DNA of 64,000 nt from Arcobacter sp. FWKO B (GTDB taxonomy: Bacteria; Campylobacterota; Campylobacteria; Campylobacterales; Arcobacteraceae): the NCBI RefSeq assembly GCF_014844135.1, contig NZ_CP041403.1, positions 1,240,001 through 1,304,000 on the forward strand. The letters run 5' to 3'. Made by a program: the position numbers and the translations under genes. How positions within the stretch are numbered: position 1 is the stretch's first letter; every line of letters begins with the position of its first letter. The notes beneath the pieces are model-generated. The model searched no databases. It was given only the letters and a program-made list of their open reading frames with translations, and was not told where the DNA came from. This document shows positions 47,267 through 56,194 of this stretch, piece after piece.

Positions 47267-49810
47267 GTGTTAAAAAGGATTGATGTGAGTGATTTAAGTA
47301 TAAAGATTGAAGAGCTGATAGATTCTGGGGCAAAAGATTTTGAGATATCAAAACTTATAAAAAACTCAATAAAAGAGTATTTAGGCTCTCTTGATGAAAT
47401 ATTTACCCATAGTGGTGGTAAAGATTTTTTTGTAAAGCATACCAAGCAAATAGATAGTTTTATAATACATTTATATAAATATATACTTAGAAAACATTTT
47501 GGGCAGTATCAGCCTCTTAGTAATGCAATACCTATTACAATTGTAGCTCTTGGTAGTTATGGAAGAGAACAACTTTGTGTATATAGTGATATAGATTTGA
47601 TGCTTTTGTATGAGGATACAAAAGGGTATAATATAAAAAATATATTAGAAGAGTTTTTGACTTTAGCATGGGATGCGGGATTAAAGCTAGGGCATAGGGT
47701 ACATGAGCTAAAAGAGATTGATAGCGTGGTAAAGGAAGATATTACCATAAAAACTGCCATTATCGAATCAAGGATGATTTATGGATCAAAGCAACTTTGG
47801 CATAATTATCAAAATTCCTTAAAAAGGGTTAGAAATCATGCTAAGTTGGAGTTTATTGAGCAAAAAATAGCTGAACATAAGGCACGACTTGCAAAATATC
47901 CTTTGATAATGGAACCAAATGTAAAAGATGGTTATGGTGGGATGAGAGAATCAAATCTCCTTTTTTGGATATGCAATGTTATTTATGGTGTAAGTAGTAT
48001 CAAAGAGCTTAGTGGAAAACTTTTTAGTGAAGATGAATATAAGAATTTTAGGAGTTCATTGGAATTTGTTTTTAGGGTTAGAAATGCATTACATTTAATT
48101 GCAAAGAAAAAACAAGATAGTGTAAACTTTGATATTTTACCTGAGCTTAGTACAAAACTTGGATTTAAAAATAAAACAAGAATTACCAAAGAAAGAGAGT
48201 GTATGACAAGGCTTTTTGAGTCTTTTCACAATATACATTTTTTTAGTGCTGTAATGACAAAAAAAGTTGTTCGCCCATTTTTATACGATAAAGATAACTA
48301 TGCTAAGATTAAATCTTGCAGAATTAGTAAAAATATATATGTATGTGATAAAAAAGTATATACATCTTTTAATAGTAAACCAATGGGGCTTAATGGTATT
48401 TTAAAAGAGTTGATTTCTTTGGATAATGTGGAAAGTTTTGATCAGTCATACTTATATCATGTCAATAAAACTATTCTTACAAAAAGGGAAACAAAAGAGA
48501 CAAAAAGACTAATAAAAGAGCTTTTCAAAAAAGAAAAAACTTTTCCTTATATTAAGTTGCTTTATAATTCAAGGCTGTTTTTTAAACTTTTACCACATCT
48601 AAAAGGGATTCAAAATCAACCACAATTTGATGGTTACCATAAGCATCCTGTAGATCTACACTCAATCAAAGCTATTAAAAATCTTGAAAATATCCAAGAT
48701 GAGTTTGTTAATACTCTCTATAATAGTTTAAGTAATGAAGAAAAAGCACTTTTGAGGATTTTGGTATTATTTCATGATAGTGGCAAAGGAAGGGGAGGAG
48801 ATCATCATATAGTTGGGGAGAGAATATTTAGAAAATTTGCTAAATCATTTGATTTGGATGATGAAACTACTACTTTGGGTGCTAGAATAGTAAGGTACCA
48901 CAATATGATGAACTATGTGGCTACAAGGGAGGATATTTATTCACAGCATGTGATATTTAATTTTATAGGGTTATTACAAACTGAACAAACTTTAAGACTC
49001 TTATTTGTTCTTACTTATAGTGATATAAGTTCAGTTGGTAAAGATGTATATAAAAGTACAACAGCTAATTTATTAAAAGAGCTTTTTTTGCAATCAATAA
49101 TGGCTTTTGAAAATGCAGAACTTGTAAAAGATAGTACAAAAAGAGTTTTAAAACTTGATGCCATTAAAAAGAATAAAACATTTAAAGAGTTAGATACCAA
49201 ACTACAAAAAAAGATACTTGCAATTCAATCAATCCATATGTTTTTAAAGCTAAAAGTTAGTGAAATTTTAGATATTGCAATATGGGCTGAGAATACTTTA
49301 GATTATGATTATGAAATTGTAAATAATGAGGTATTGACTATTCATATTATTAAAAAACACAATATGAACTTGAGCTTTTTACTGGGTAAACTATCAGCAT
49401 ATCTTAATATATCATCTATGGGTATATATAAATTATTTGATGGTAAAAAGTTTTATGAAATTGTATTTGATGAAAGGGTAGAACAAAGCGATATTGAACA
49501 AATCAAAGAATTAATTCAAAGCTCTTTTATAAGTAGTAAGCAACTAAAACTTAAAAAACCTGTAATTTTAAAAGAAAATATTCAAATTGAGTGTGATTAT
49601 ACTGAAAATTTAGCCGCTTTAAAAATAGAAGCAAAAGATCAAAAAGGGCTTTTTGCATATATCGCAAAAATGTTTGAAGATTTTGGAATAGATATAGAAA
49701 GTGCCAAAATATATACAAGTAAAGGAATTGCTAGAGATTTAATTCTAATAGAAAAAAATGGACAGTTTTGCCCAAATAAAGATGAGTTTATTGATTTATT
49801 AAGTAGTTAA
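47267..49810 (+). CDS. glnD: [protein-PII] uridylyltransferase/uridylyl-removing enzyme
   Basis: Senses glutamine and adds or removes UMP on PII proteins. The 847-residue protein has the nucleotidyltransferase site ALGSYGREQLCVYSDIDLMLL (about 91-111, DxD), a helical middle, an HD domain with VLFHDSGKGRGGDHH (about 502-516) and two C-terminal ACT domains; the first (about 690-760) is divergent. The GTG at 47267 has AAGGA three bases before it. A GTG at 47285 has AAGGA five bases before it and is an equal choice, giving 841 residues. It leads a plus-strand group with phoH and the HD hydrolase. Confidence 0.9.
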   Translation: MLKRIDVSDLSIKIEELIDSGAKDFEISKLIKNSIKEYLGSLDEIFTHSGGKDFFVKHTKQIDSFIIHLYKYILRKHFGQYQPLSNAIPITIVALGSYGREQLCVYSDIDLMLLYEDTKGYNIKNILEEFLTLAWDAGLKLGHRVHELKEIDSVVKEDITIKTAIIESRMIYGSKQLWHNYQNSLKRVRNHAKLEFIEQKIAEHKARLAKYPLIMEPNVKDGYGGMRESNLLFWICNVIYGVSSIKELSGKLFSEDEYKNFRSSLEFVFRVRNALHLIAKKKQDSVNFDILPELSTKLGFKNKTRITKERECMTRLFESFHNIHFFSAVMTKKVVRPFLYDKDNYAKIKSCRISKNIYVCDKKVYTSFNSKPMGLNGILKELISLDNVESFDQSYLYHVNKTILTKRETKETKRLIKELFKKEKTFPYIKLLYNSRLFFKLLPHLKGIQNQPQFDGYHKHPVDLHSIKAIKNLENIQDEFVNTLYNSLSNEEKALLRILVLFHDSGKGRGGDHHIVGERIFRKFAKSFDLDDETTTLGARIVRYHNMMNYVATREDIYSQHVIFNFIGLLQTEQTLRLLFVLTYSDISSVGKDVYKSTTANLLKELFLQSIMAFENAELVKDSTKRVLKLDAIKKNKTFKELDTKLQKKILAIQSIHMFLKLKVSEILDIAIWAENTLDYDYEIVNNEVLTIHIIKKHNMNLSFLLGKLSAYLNISSMGIYKLFDGKKFYEIVFDERVEQSDIEQIKELIQSSFISSKQLKLKKPVILKENIQIECDYTENLAALKIEAKDQKGLFAYIAKMFEDFGIDIESAKIYTSKGIARDLILIEKNGQFCPNKDEFIDLLSS

Positions 49811-49907
49811 TATTGTTGTTAATTAGACAAATAAAAGTATTGGATTTGTCTGTAAAATATATGTTTAGTGTAGCTTAATTGTAACCAACTTTATCTATCA
49901 TTTCTTT

Positions 49908-51284
49908 ATGAAAAAAGATAAAGTATATGTATTAGACACCAATATTATTTTGCAAAATTTGCAAAATATTCAGAATTTGAGTGACAATGGCTCAAATATA
50001 GTTGTAATACCTGAAACGGTTTTACTTGAACTTGAAGATAAGAAAAAGCTTACCAATGAACTTGGGTTTTATTCAAGAGAATTTGCTAGGTTTTTGGCAT
50101 CTACTAAGATAAAAGAGATAGACTTAAAGGCTAATTATAAGGTTGTAAAGCTTTATAAAGATGATATAATAATCCACATAATCTCCAAAGACAAATACGA
50201 TACTCAAATAGAACAACACCATATTTCTGAAAGCAATGACAAGCGAATAATAGAAACTGCGGAAGTTGCAAAAGAGTATTATCGTGGGAAAAAGGTGATA
50301 TTTCTTTCTATAGATATATACGCTAGAACTTTTGCACTATTTAAAAACCTAAAAACACAAACTCTAAATGATGATAAAAGCGAAGTTCCTGATTTTGAGT
50401 TTGTAAAGAGTATCAATCTTGAATCAATCTATTTTAATAGGCTTAATTTCCAATCCATAAAAGAGCTAGACCCAGATTATAGGCTTGAGAATTTTTCTTA
50501 TTGTTTTGATTCTAGTGATGGTAATAGTATGTATGGGATAGTTGCTGGTGAGAGGGTGATGATAGTAGAAGATAGTGATTTTAATCCACTTTTTGTAAAA
50601 CCTGCAAATCTAAAACAAAAGTTTTTTGTAAAAGCGATAATAGAAAATGTCTATAACCTACTAGTAATCGATGCAAAAGCAGGAAGTGGTAAGACTTTGA
50701 TGTCGTTTGTAGCTGCTATGAGGCTGATAGACAAAGGTGCTTATGATAAGATAGTGTATGTACGAAACTCTATAGAGTCTATAGATAAAGGGGCTGAAGT
50801 AGGGTTTTTATCAGGTAATGATGAGAAGTTTCGTATATACAATATGGCACTAGCAGATACTATGGAGTTTATTGCTAAAAAGCAGATAAAAAAAGGGACA
50901 AATGCTGAAAATGTAGAGTCAATCCGCTCAAAAACAGAAGAGCTTATGGGAAAATACTCTATAACTACACTTTGGCCAGGAGAAGCGAGGGGAAGGACGC
51001 TAAGTGGTGCTATCGTGATAATGGATGAGTGGCAAAATAGTAGTGAAAAGACTACCCAACTTATACTTTCAAGGCTTGATGAGAGCTGTATGGCTATAGT
51101 GATAGGCTCAAATAGACAAATAGATAATCTATATCTAAATAAATATAATAATGGTCTTACAACACTTCTAAAACAAACAAAGCACAAACACAATGAACTA
51201 AATATGTTTGCAATAGAGCTTGAAAAGGCCGTAAGAGGTAAATTTGCACAATTTAGTGAGAGAATCTTTGAAAAGAGAAAATGA
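49908..51284 (+). CDS. PIN-PhoH family ATPase/RNase
   Basis: A 458-residue fusion. The N-terminal PIN domain (about 5-140) has the acidic residues of a metal-dependent RNase (YVLDTNIILQN, PETVLLELE). The C-terminal PhoH domain has Walker A VIDAKAGSGKT (about 253-263) and a Walker B of the form IVIMDEWQNS, where most PhoH proteins have DEAQN. PhoH2-type PIN-PhoH proteins unwind and cut RNA in other bacteria. Its end overlaps the HD gene by four bases. Confidence 0.88.
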   Translation: MKKDKVYVLDTNIILQNLQNIQNLSDNGSNIVVIPETVLLELEDKKKLTNELGFYSREFARFLASTKIKEIDLKANYKVVKLYKDDIIIHIISKDKYDTQIEQHHISESNDKRIIETAEVAKEYYRGKKVIFLSIDIYARTFALFKNLKTQTLNDDKSEVPDFEFVKSINLESIYFNRLNFQSIKELDPDYRLENFSYCFDSSDGNSMYGIVAGERVMIVEDSDFNPLFVKPANLKQKFFVKAIIENVYNLLVIDAKAGSGKTLMSFVAAMRLIDKGAYDKIVYVRNSIESIDKGAEVGFLSGNDEKFRIYNMALADTMEFIAKKQIKKGTNAENVESIRSKTEELMGKYSITTLWPGEARGRTLSGAIVIMDEWQNSSEKTTQLILSRLDESCMAIVIGSNRQIDNLYLNKYNNGLTTLLKQTKHKHNELNMFAIELEKAVRGKFAQFSERIFEKRK

Positions 51285-52954
51285 CAAATAGATTTATAAA
51301 CGATACTATATTTAGTCATATAGAACATACCAAATTTGAAGGGAAGATTTTACAAACCAAGATTTTGAGTAGATTGCAGTTTGTTACTCAAAATGCTTTG
51401 GCATATTTTGCCTTTCCTTCTATAAACACAAAAAGATATATTCACTCTCTTGGAACTATGCATTTAGCTTCGTATATGTATAAAAGTGCTTTACTAAATG
51501 CAAAAGATAAACTACGCAGTCAAATACTTGATGATATTTATCAAGCTATTAAAAAAATAGAAAAAGAAAAAGATATAAAATCCAAGATTCATAAAAGCAA
51601 ACTATTTGTAGATGATGCGTTATATCAGTTTTTGGTACCATTAAAAGATGATAAAGAGCGATATGCTTATATGGTATCTTTACAAGCTATAAGGCTTTGT
51701 GGACTTTTGCATGATGTGGGTCATTTGCCTTTTTCTCATCAGGTGGAGTATGCCTTACAAAGTATTTATGCAAAACTTTCAAAACAAGAGATTCATAATA
51801 AGGAAGAAATAGAGTTTTTGGAGTTTTATAATAGTATTACAAACAACCAAGATAAAGTATTGCACGAGGCTATGGGGCTTTCGTTTTGTAAGATGTTATT
51901 TGAATATGAGGTAGTGCAATGTTTTTGTTTGGGTGAGGATAGGGATTATATCAAAGTTGTTTATAGTGTGGTGGAGCATATTTTAAAAGATAGGGAATTT
52001 GGTGGATTTGATTTTGGTGTGTTGCATGGCTTGATAGACTCCACCGTAGATGCTGATAGGCTTGATTATATCAACCGTGATATGTTGGCTAGCGGATACA
52101 TAGGTGGGGCTGTGGATTTGCTAAGAATTGCAAAACAAAGTGTTCTTACCAAACGAAAAAAAGAGTATTATATATCTTTTTGTGATAGTGCTATTTTGGA
52201 TATAGAACATATGCTTGAGATGAGGTTCAACCTATACAAAAAGGTGATTTTTCACCACCAAATAGCTAGAAAAGATGCTATGCTTGAAAGTCTTATAGCA
52301 TATCTTGCAAATCAATTTTTCCTTAAAGGTTCACGAAAAAACAATGATATTTCAATGCTGTGGAAGTTTGATAAGGTAAAGGGCTTGGAGCAAAAACTAG
52401 ATACTATTAGCTTGCTTGATGAAAACTGGCTTATTTCACTTTTCAAAGAGGAGTATTTTGCCCTCAAATATGATACTAAGATAAAAAATAAGCAAAAAGT
52501 TTTGATGATTTTTGAAGAGGTATTGTTTGGTAAAAAGTATTTTAGCTCCATTTGGAAAAACTTAAATGACTTGTACGGTGTTTTGGAATTTACCACTACT
52601 CAAAAATACCAATTTCGTGAGAGTTTTGGATATATTAGTCCCTCAAAACTCCAAATCCTAAAAAACTCCCTTGATAATTTCGTATCATACCACGAATCAA
52701 AAGAAAAGCTTTTTTTGTCGTATCAAATAGTCTCCTTTAGCCTTGGAATATCTAAAGATTTCCATCTTTTTAGCGGTGAGGAACTTGTATCTATCGATGA
52801 GGTATCGACACTACGAAAAAGGCTTAAAAAGTCTATGTTAAACACAGTGCCGTTTTTTATTTATTGTGATAAAAAAGAGCTTTCAAAAGAGATAAAAAAA
52901 GATTTAAAAGAGTTGCTTTTTGATGTTTTTGAGAGGAATAGGGAATGGGGTTGA
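51281..52954 (+). CDS. HD-domain phosphohydrolase (dNTPase/SAMHD1-like)
   Basis: A 557-residue soluble protein. Histidine in KRYIHSLGTMHLASYM (about 55), then RLCGLLHDVGHLPFSH (about 138-153) and a later DADRLDYINRDM form the H...HD...D metal site of the HD superfamily. The spacing and the YxxRDM stretch are like those of dGTPase- and SAMHD1-type enzymes. The substrate, a nucleotide or dNTP, is not proven. Translation is coupled to phoH by the ATGA overlap. Confidence 0.82.
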   Translation: MTNRFINDTIFSHIEHTKFEGKILQTKILSRLQFVTQNALAYFAFPSINTKRYIHSLGTMHLASYMYKSALLNAKDKLRSQILDDIYQAIKKIEKEKDIKSKIHKSKLFVDDALYQFLVPLKDDKERYAYMVSLQAIRLCGLLHDVGHLPFSHQVEYALQSIYAKLSKQEIHNKEEIEFLEFYNSITNNQDKVLHEAMGLSFCKMLFEYEVVQCFCLGEDRDYIKVVYSVVEHILKDREFGGFDFGVLHGLIDSTVDADRLDYINRDMLASGYIGGAVDLLRIAKQSVLTKRKKEYYISFCDSAILDIEHMLEMRFNLYKKVIFHHQIARKDAMLESLIAYLANQFFLKGSRKNNDISMLWKFDKVKGLEQKLDTISLLDENWLISLFKEEYFALKYDTKIKNKQKVLMIFEEVLFGKKYFSSIWKNLNDLYGVLEFTTTQKYQFRESFGYISPSKLQILKNSLDNFVSYHESKEKLFLSYQIVSFSLGISKDFHLFSGEELVSIDEVSTLRKRLKKSMLNTVPFFIYCDKKELSKEIKKDLKELLFDVFERNREWG

Positions 52955-53097
52955 ATATAAAGTAGTTTTGTTCTTTTCTAATGTATATTATAATTATTCT
53001 ATAATAATTTTAAGAAATATTACATATTGCAATATTTTTAAGTGTTAATCTATTTTTATGTTAAAGTTTTGAATCAACTAAATACAAGGTAGATTTC

Positions 53098-53973
53098 ATG
53101 ACTGACATATCGAATATTGTGGTATATAATGATGGGGAGTTGGAACTTAAAGTTTCGGTTGATGGTCAAACTGTATGGCTAAATCGAAATCAAATATCTG
53201 AACTTTTTGGCAGAGATGTAAAAACAATAGGTAAACATATAAATAATGTTTTTAGAGAAAAAGAGTTGGATAAAAATATGGTTGTCGCAAAATTTGCGAC
53301 AACCACTCAACATGGGGCAATAGAAGGAAAAACACAAACAAAAGATGTAGAATATTATAATCTTGATGTTATTATATCAATTGGATATAGAGTCAAATCT
53401 CAAAAAGGTGTAAAATTCAGACAATGGGCAACAAGCATTTTGAAAAGTTATATTCAAAATGGCTATGTAATAAACTCTGAAAAAATCACCAATGAAAGAT
53501 TTGTGTCTTTGGAAAATGATGTAAATGTCTTAAAATCTCAAATGAGTGAAGTTAAATCACTTGTAAAACATAATAAGCTTGAAACTCATCAAGGTATCTT
53601 TTATGATGGACAAGTTTATGAAGCGTACAGTTTCGTAAATGATTTATTCAGAAATGCACAAAACGAAATAATCCTAATCGATAATTATATAGATGATACG
53701 GTTTTGACAATTTTTTCTAAAATACCAAATACTAAAGTAACAATCTACACAAATACTATCCCAAAGCAACTCAAACTTGACTTTGAAAAGTATCATAAAC
53801 AATATCAAAATGTAGAAATAAGACTTTTTAAAAATTCCCATGATAGCTTTATAATATTAGATAAAAAGGAAGTGTATCATATGGGAGCAAGTCTTAAAGA
53901 CCTTGGTAAAAAATGGTTCGCATTTTCAAAGATGAATTTTGTTGTAAATGAGTTGATTGAGAAGATGAGATAA
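53098..53973 (+). CDS. RhuM-family protein with phospholipase D-like C-terminus
   Basis: A 291-residue protein. Residues about 5-125 follow the RhuM (virulence-associated) family: VWLNRNQISELFGRDVKTIGKHINNVF, EYYNLDVIISIGYRVKSQKG and FRQWATSILKSYI. Residues 160-291 form a domain with EIILIDNYIDDTVL and HDSFIILDKKEVYHMGASLKDLGKKWFAF, of the HxKx4D type seen in phospholipase D-like nucleases, with D replacing the usual x. RhuM genes are commonly found in mobile and pathogenicity islands and near defence genes. The gene stands alone before a non-coding gap. Biochemical role unknown. Confidence 0.78.
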   Translation: MTDISNIVVYNDGELELKVSVDGQTVWLNRNQISELFGRDVKTIGKHINNVFREKELDKNMVVAKFATTTQHGAIEGKTQTKDVEYYNLDVIISIGYRVKSQKGVKFRQWATSILKSYIQNGYVINSEKITNERFVSLENDVNVLKSQMSEVKSLVKHNKLETHQGIFYDGQVYEAYSFVNDLFRNAQNEIILIDNYIDDTVLTIFSKIPNTKVTIYTNTIPKQLKLDFEKYHKQYQNVEIRLFKNSHDSFIILDKKEVYHMGASLKDLGKKWFAFSKMNFVVNELIEKMR

Positions 53974-54300
53974 AGAGGTATGAACCACAAAATAGTAGCT
54001 TCTTTGATACTTTTTTTAGAAAAAAGTATCGTAAAAAATCGTGGCACGAGTTGCTTTTTTAAGGATTTTCTGAATAAATTCCTAAAAACTCAAAACTCGC
54101 TACGCTCAAACAGTTGAGTTTTCTTAACGAAATTTCTTCAAAAAATCTTTTTCTTAAAAAAACAAAGTGCCACAAAGAGGAAGCGGTATCGCTGAAGCGA
54201 TTTTATTAAGGAACGCCGACTTTAGTCGGTATTTCTGGGAATCTAGAAAGGCAGAAAGGGACAGATCACAAAATATAATTAAAAAATATGTCAAAAATAG
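53974..54300. repeat. hairpin-rich non-coding block
   Basis: Four inverted repeats lie in series: GATACTTTTTT/AAAAAAGTATC (54006-54016 and 54020-54030), AAAACTCAA/TTGAGTTTT (54085-54093 and 54114-54122), TCGCT/AGCGA (54189-54193 and 54196-54200) and GCCGACT/AGTCGG (54215-54221 and 54224-54229). No gene can be read. The words CTCGCTACGCTCAAACAG and GTGGCACGAGTTGC look like parts of dispersed repeats seen in other bacterial genomes, which is only an impression. The first hairpin, with A and T runs, can end transcription of the RhuM gene. Confidence 0.55.
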
Positions 54301-54353
54301 TGCATAGCTGTTGCTTTAGCAAACTTTCCTTTAAATTGCGATGTTTTTTATAA

Positions 54354-54473
54354 CCAAAAACTTATGATGATATAAACTTTATAGCCCATGATTATGATGG
54401 TGTCAATAAATCGATTATAGAAAACATAGTCAGATTTCATATCCCTAGACTCAAAACAATCTTAACTTCATAA
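54354..54473 (+). pseudogene. coding relic, 39 codons without a start
   Basis: Between a TAA at 54351 and a TAA at 54471 a frame reads PKTYDDINFIAHDYDGVNKS and then IIENIVRFHIPRLKTILTS. It has no start codon or ribosome-binding site, but its composition is that of a natural protein end. It may be what is left of a gene disrupted when the phn operon or the hairpin block was inserted. Confidence 0.3.
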
Positions 54474-54591
54474 ATAAGTAAAATAGCGAAAATGACTTGA
54501 AAGGGTGGTTAGTAATTGAATCTAAGACCTTACTATCTCCTTGATTTGGGGAATTATAACCAAGCTTAAGTTTTTATTGCTAAATTGTAAC

Positions 54592-54603
54592 TTGTCTAGA
54601 CAA
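54592..54603. promoter_or_regulatory. probable PhnF operator O1
   Basis: TTGTCTAGACAA is a perfect 12-base palindrome 76 bases before the phnF ATG. Its core GTCTAGAC fits GTnTAnAC, the operator form described for the HutC subgroup of GntR regulators, to which PhnF belongs. It lies just upstream of the probable -10 box. Confidence 0.65.
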
Positions 54604-54622
54604 CTGTAATCAACTAGTAATT

Positions 54623-54628
54623 TATATT
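54623..54628 (+). promoter_or_regulatory. probable -10 box of the phn operon
   Basis: TATATT at 54623-54628 lies between the two palindromes and is the best -10 box before phnF. Transcription would start near 54635, leaving a leader of about 44 bases that includes the second palindrome. No -35 box is needed in this phylum. Confidence 0.4.
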
Positions 54629-54651
54629 CGTTAGTATTTCAAATGCAAACA

Positions 54652-54661
54652 TGTATATACA
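54652..54661. promoter_or_regulatory. probable PhnF operator O2
   Basis: TGTATATACA is a perfect 10-base palindrome with core GTATATAC (GTnTAnAC), 17 bases before the phnF ATG. With O1 it flanks the probable promoter, about 59 bases centre to centre, which would suit repression by two dimers. Confidence 0.5.
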
Positions 54662-54678
54662 ACTTGATAGGATAGTAA

Positions 54679-55398
54679 ATGACAAAAAGATTTGATTATG
54701 AGACAGTATATGAATACTTAAAAAATCATATAAAAGATGATTTGAGGGATAATGAAAAAATACCTTCAGAAAATGAACTATGTGAAAGATTTAATGTAAC
54801 AAGAGCAACAGTTAGGCAAGGTATAAGTAAGCTTAAAAATGAAGGGTTGTTGTTTTCCAAAAAAGGGAGTGGATATTTTGTAAGTCCCGAAAAAGTAAAG
54901 TATTCGTTATCCAAAAATACTACTTTTACAAAAGAGATACAAGCTAGTGGTAAAACACCTTCCTTATGTGTTGTCAAAGTACAGGAAATAAAAGCAAATA
55001 AATTTCTTGCTTCTAAATTTGGGATACAAGAAAATGCTCCACTCACAAATGCAATAATTTTAAGGCTTGTAGATGATGAGCCATTTTTGATAGGGTGTAA
55101 TTACTTTAATGCAGAAATCCTCAAAGATATAGAAAAACACATAAATAATGACTTGTTTTCATTGACAAAACTTTTTGTTGAAGAATATTCTATAAAGCCA
55201 TTTAGAAATCATTCAGAACTTGAAATTGTTCCAAATAATCAAGAATACAAAAAATTACTTAGTATTCAAAATGATTTGCCTTTGATTAAAATATCTAGTG
55301 TATCAGTGTGTGATAAATCAAATCAAGTAATAGAGTATGTGGAGTCGTTTTTTAGAAGTGATAGGGTGAAATTGAATATAGAATTTAGCAATCAATAA
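54679..55398 (+). CDS. phnF: GntR/HutC-type regulator of the phn operon
   Basis: A 239-residue repressor-type regulator. The winged helix (about 8-72) has IPSENELCERFNVTRATVRQGISKL and ends LFSKKGSGYFV. The UTRA ligand-binding domain (about 90-237) has NKFLASKFG, RLVDDEPF and the final YVESFFRSDRVKL. It is the first gene of the phn operon, 15 bases before phnC, so it should control its own synthesis. Two matching palindromes lie before it. The inducer is unknown; in other bacteria PhnF represses phosphonate genes. Confidence 0.88.
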   Translation: MTKRFDYETVYEYLKNHIKDDLRDNEKIPSENELCERFNVTRATVRQGISKLKNEGLLFSKKGSGYFVSPEKVKYSLSKNTTFTKEIQASGKTPSLCVVKVQEIKANKFLASKFGIQENAPLTNAIILRLVDDEPFLIGCNYFNAEILKDIEKHINNDLFSLTKLFVEEYSIKPFRNHSELEIVPNNQEYKKLLSIQNDLPLIKISSVSVCDKSNQVIEYVESFFRSDRVKLNIEFSNQ

Positions 55399-55413
55399 AA
55401 ATGGGAGAATTAC

Positions 55414-56154
55414 ATGATTAAAATGAAAAACTTGACTTTGGGATATAAGAAAGAAAAAATCTTAAAGGATTTGGATTTAGAGATAGAAGATGGGGAGTTT
55501 ATAGGTATTATTGGACCTAGTGGAGCTGGTAAATCTACATTACTTATGTCGATAGTTGGGAGTATTAAAGTTTTTGATGGAAAATTTAAAGTACTTGGAT
55601 ATGACCTAGAGGACATAAAGAAAAAAGATTTAATCAAGTTAAGAGAGCAAATAGGGTTTGTATTTCAAGGGTATTGTTTGGTGGATAGGCTTAGTGTACT
55701 TGATAATGTAATAAGTGGGATGTTAAAAGATATACCAATGCCAAGAGCGGTTATTAAGTACTATAAAGATAAAGAACTAAAAAAAGCACAGGAGGTTATA
55801 GATGTAGTTGATATAGCAAAACATACAACAAAAAGATGTGATGAACTAAGTGGTGGGCAAAGACAAAGGGTCGCTATAGCAAGAGCATTAATAAGTAAAC
55901 CCAAAATAATATTGGCAGATGAACCAGTTTCAGCTCTTGATGTGAAAAGTGCACAGAAGGTTATGGATATTTTTAGAAAAGTTAATAAGTCATTTGGTGT
56001 AACTATTATTATAAATTTACATCATCTTGAGTATGCCAAAGAGTACTGCGACAGAATCATTGGGGTGAATAATGGAACAGTAGTCTTTGACGGTAGAAGT
56101 AGTGAATTAACTGATAAGTTAATTGAAAAAATATATGCTACTCCGAAAAATTAG
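55414..56154 (+). CDS. phnC: phosphonate ABC transporter ATPase
   Basis: The 246-residue ATPase of the phosphonate importer. Walker A IGPSGAGKST (about 33-42), Q-loop FVFQGYCLVDRLSV, signature LSGGQRQRVAIARAL (about 147-161) and Walker B IILADEPVSALD are complete. GGGAG lies before the ATG. It works with PhnE in the membrane and PhnD in the periplasm. Genes phnC, D and E follow in the classic order. Confidence 0.95.
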   Translation: MIKMKNLTLGYKKEKILKDLDLEIEDGEFIGIIGPSGAGKSTLLMSIVGSIKVFDGKFKVLGYDLEDIKKKDLIKLREQIGFVFQGYCLVDRLSVLDNVISGMLKDIPMPRAVIKYYKDKELKKAQEVIDVVDIAKHTTKRCDELSGGQRQRVAIARALISKPKIILADEPVSALDVKSAQKVMDIFRKVNKSFGVTIIINLHHLEYAKEYCDRIIGVNNGTVVFDGRSSELTDKLIEKIYATPKN

Positions 56155-56194
56155 TGTAGCATAAAAAAGATTAAATTTAATATAAGGATTTGTT

